Source: Methanospirillum hungatei (GTDB taxonomy: Archaea; Halobacteriota; Methanomicrobia; Methanomicrobiales; Methanospirillaceae). From it: a stretch of 5,463 nt of DNA. This document shows positions 4,910 to 5,463 of the stretch, piece by piece. The translations under genes were made by a program, and so were the position numbers. The stretch is from NCBI GenBank assembly GCA_003251955.1, contig QKDV01000009.1, positions 1 through 5,463 of the forward strand. Direction: 5' to 3'. The number at the start of each line of letters is the position of its first letter. Within the stretch, counting starts at the first letter, position 1. The notes beneath the pieces are model-generated. The model had not been told where the DNA came from, ran no database searches, and saw only the letters and a list, made by a program, of their open reading frames with translations.

Positions 4910-5463
4910 ATGCCTGATCTGATCGTAAGTCTCCTTCTGACAGGTTCTCTTCTCATTTTTTTCGGGGGTGTGTCGCTTCTGATATACCGTATTCCAATTA
5001 TCATCACATTCAGCGGTGTATGGAGTGAAAGTATCAGAACAGGATCAGCCTGCATCAGATGGGGACCTGGGATAATCTGTGTGAATCCCGGAAACGACGG
5101 CATGCAGGCAGTAATTATGATCAGAAGAACTGAGATCTACCATCTACCACTCCAAAGCAGCCAGGGAGAAGAAGAGATTCCGGCTGACACAACTCCGGCT
5201 CCCCCGGAAGTAACCGAACCAAAGGCAGATCTACACCGGTTGCTATCTTTCATACCACTAATAAAAAGGCTTATTCCAATCCTTTTGTCCCATATCAAAG
5301 TTGAAAGGGTAACCGGAATAGTAAAGTTTGGGGCTGGAGATCCCGTCACAACCGCTCTTGTGTATGGTTATTACCATGCACTCACACCACTGTGCAGAAT
5401 TTTCTGTACTGCTGTCCTGATCCCTATCTTTAATCAGTTGATATTCGAGGCAGATCTCACCGG
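4910..5463 (+). CDS. DUF2953 (YtfI-like) membrane protein, 3'-truncated by the window
   Basis: The frame opens at ATG 4910, six bases after the ytfJ stop, and stays open to the right edge (184 codons seen). The N-terminus (MPDLIVSLLL...) forms one membrane helix at about residues 4-27. A beta-rich part follows, with GVWSESIRTGSACIRWGPG near 36-54. An acidic, proline-rich linker (about 83-107, EEEIPADTTPAPPE) separates it from the conserved part, where IKVERVTGIVKFGAGDPVTT (129-148) continues into ALVYGYYHAL. The G-x-GDP-x-TA-x-x-YG signature is typical of DUF2953. A second hydrophobic segment lies at about 160-178; the C-terminus is missing. No Shine-Dalgarno is visible, so expression may depend on coupling to ytfJ. 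The function is unknown; pairing with YtfJ and a single anchor suggest a membrane-bound partner. The family call rests on the signature and the ytfJ neighbourhood, and is good but not searched. Confidence 0.85.
   Translation, partial: MPDLIVSLLLTGSLLIFFGGVSLLIYRIPIIITFSGVWSESIRTGSACIRWGPGIICVNPGNDGMQAVIMIRRTEIYHLPLQSSQGEEEIPADTTPAPPEVTEPKADLHRLLSFIPLIKRLIPILLSHIKVERVTGIVKFGAGDPVTTALVYGYYHALTPLCRIFCTAVLIPIFNQLIFEADLT

Noticed and set aside
4792..5103. Minus-strand open frame of 103 codons opposite ytfJ and the DUF2953 gene
   Set aside because: Both plus-strand genes have recognisable family motifs across this stretch; the minus-strand translation has none.
1..5463. Mobile elements, CRISPR arrays, tRNA or rRNA genes
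   Set aside because: No transposase motifs, no regularly spaced direct repeats, and no tRNA or rRNA signature segments were seen on either strand.

Overview
The window looks like a chromosomal segment of a hydrogenotrophic methanogenic archaeon, most likely of the order Methanomicrobiales (Methanospirillum-like). This rests on a heterodisulfide-reductase-type HdrB with two complete cysteine-rich CCG motifs, AT-rich archaeal TATA-like elements about 25-35 bp before predicted transcript starts, an oligo-T terminator with no hairpin, and archaeal-style membrane pyrophosphatase sequence. The genus is an inference from remembered family resemblance; no search was run.

Left part (1-1975, minus strand): a compact redox operon read right to left. 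It starts from a TATA-like box near 1971. First comes a ferredoxin-like protein with four [4Fe-4S] motifs. After 18 bp and a strong Shine-Dalgarno comes an 89-residue protein that resembles only the C-terminal part of HdrC and has no cysteine. Directly abutting it is an HdrB homologue, then, through a 4-bp ATGA start/stop overlap, the first 72 codons of a membrane protein that runs off the left edge. Together this looks like a ferredoxin-fed, possibly membrane-anchored, HdrBC-like electron transfer module in which the iron-sulfur domain and the C-terminal domain of HdrC lie on separate polypeptides. No HdrA-like flavoprotein is visible in the window.

Middle part (2063-4178, minus strand): a single-gene unit for a membrane-bound ion-pumping pyrophosphatase (hppA) carrying the K+-independent signature. 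Its own promoter appears to give a nearly leaderless mRNA, a perfect 8-bp inverted repeat sits at that promoter, and an oligo-T terminator abuts the stop codon. It would couple hydrolysis of biosynthetic pyrophosphate to outward proton transport.

Right part (4468-5463, plus strand): a divergent pair, a YtfJ/GerW-family protein and a DUF2953 (YtfI-like) membrane protein cut by the right edge. These two families are also neighbours in Bacillus, where they are linked to sporulation, so their pairing in a non-sporulating archaeon points to a more general, unknown role. The divergent spacer 4127-4504 holds the two promoters, two inverted repeats and no convincing gene.
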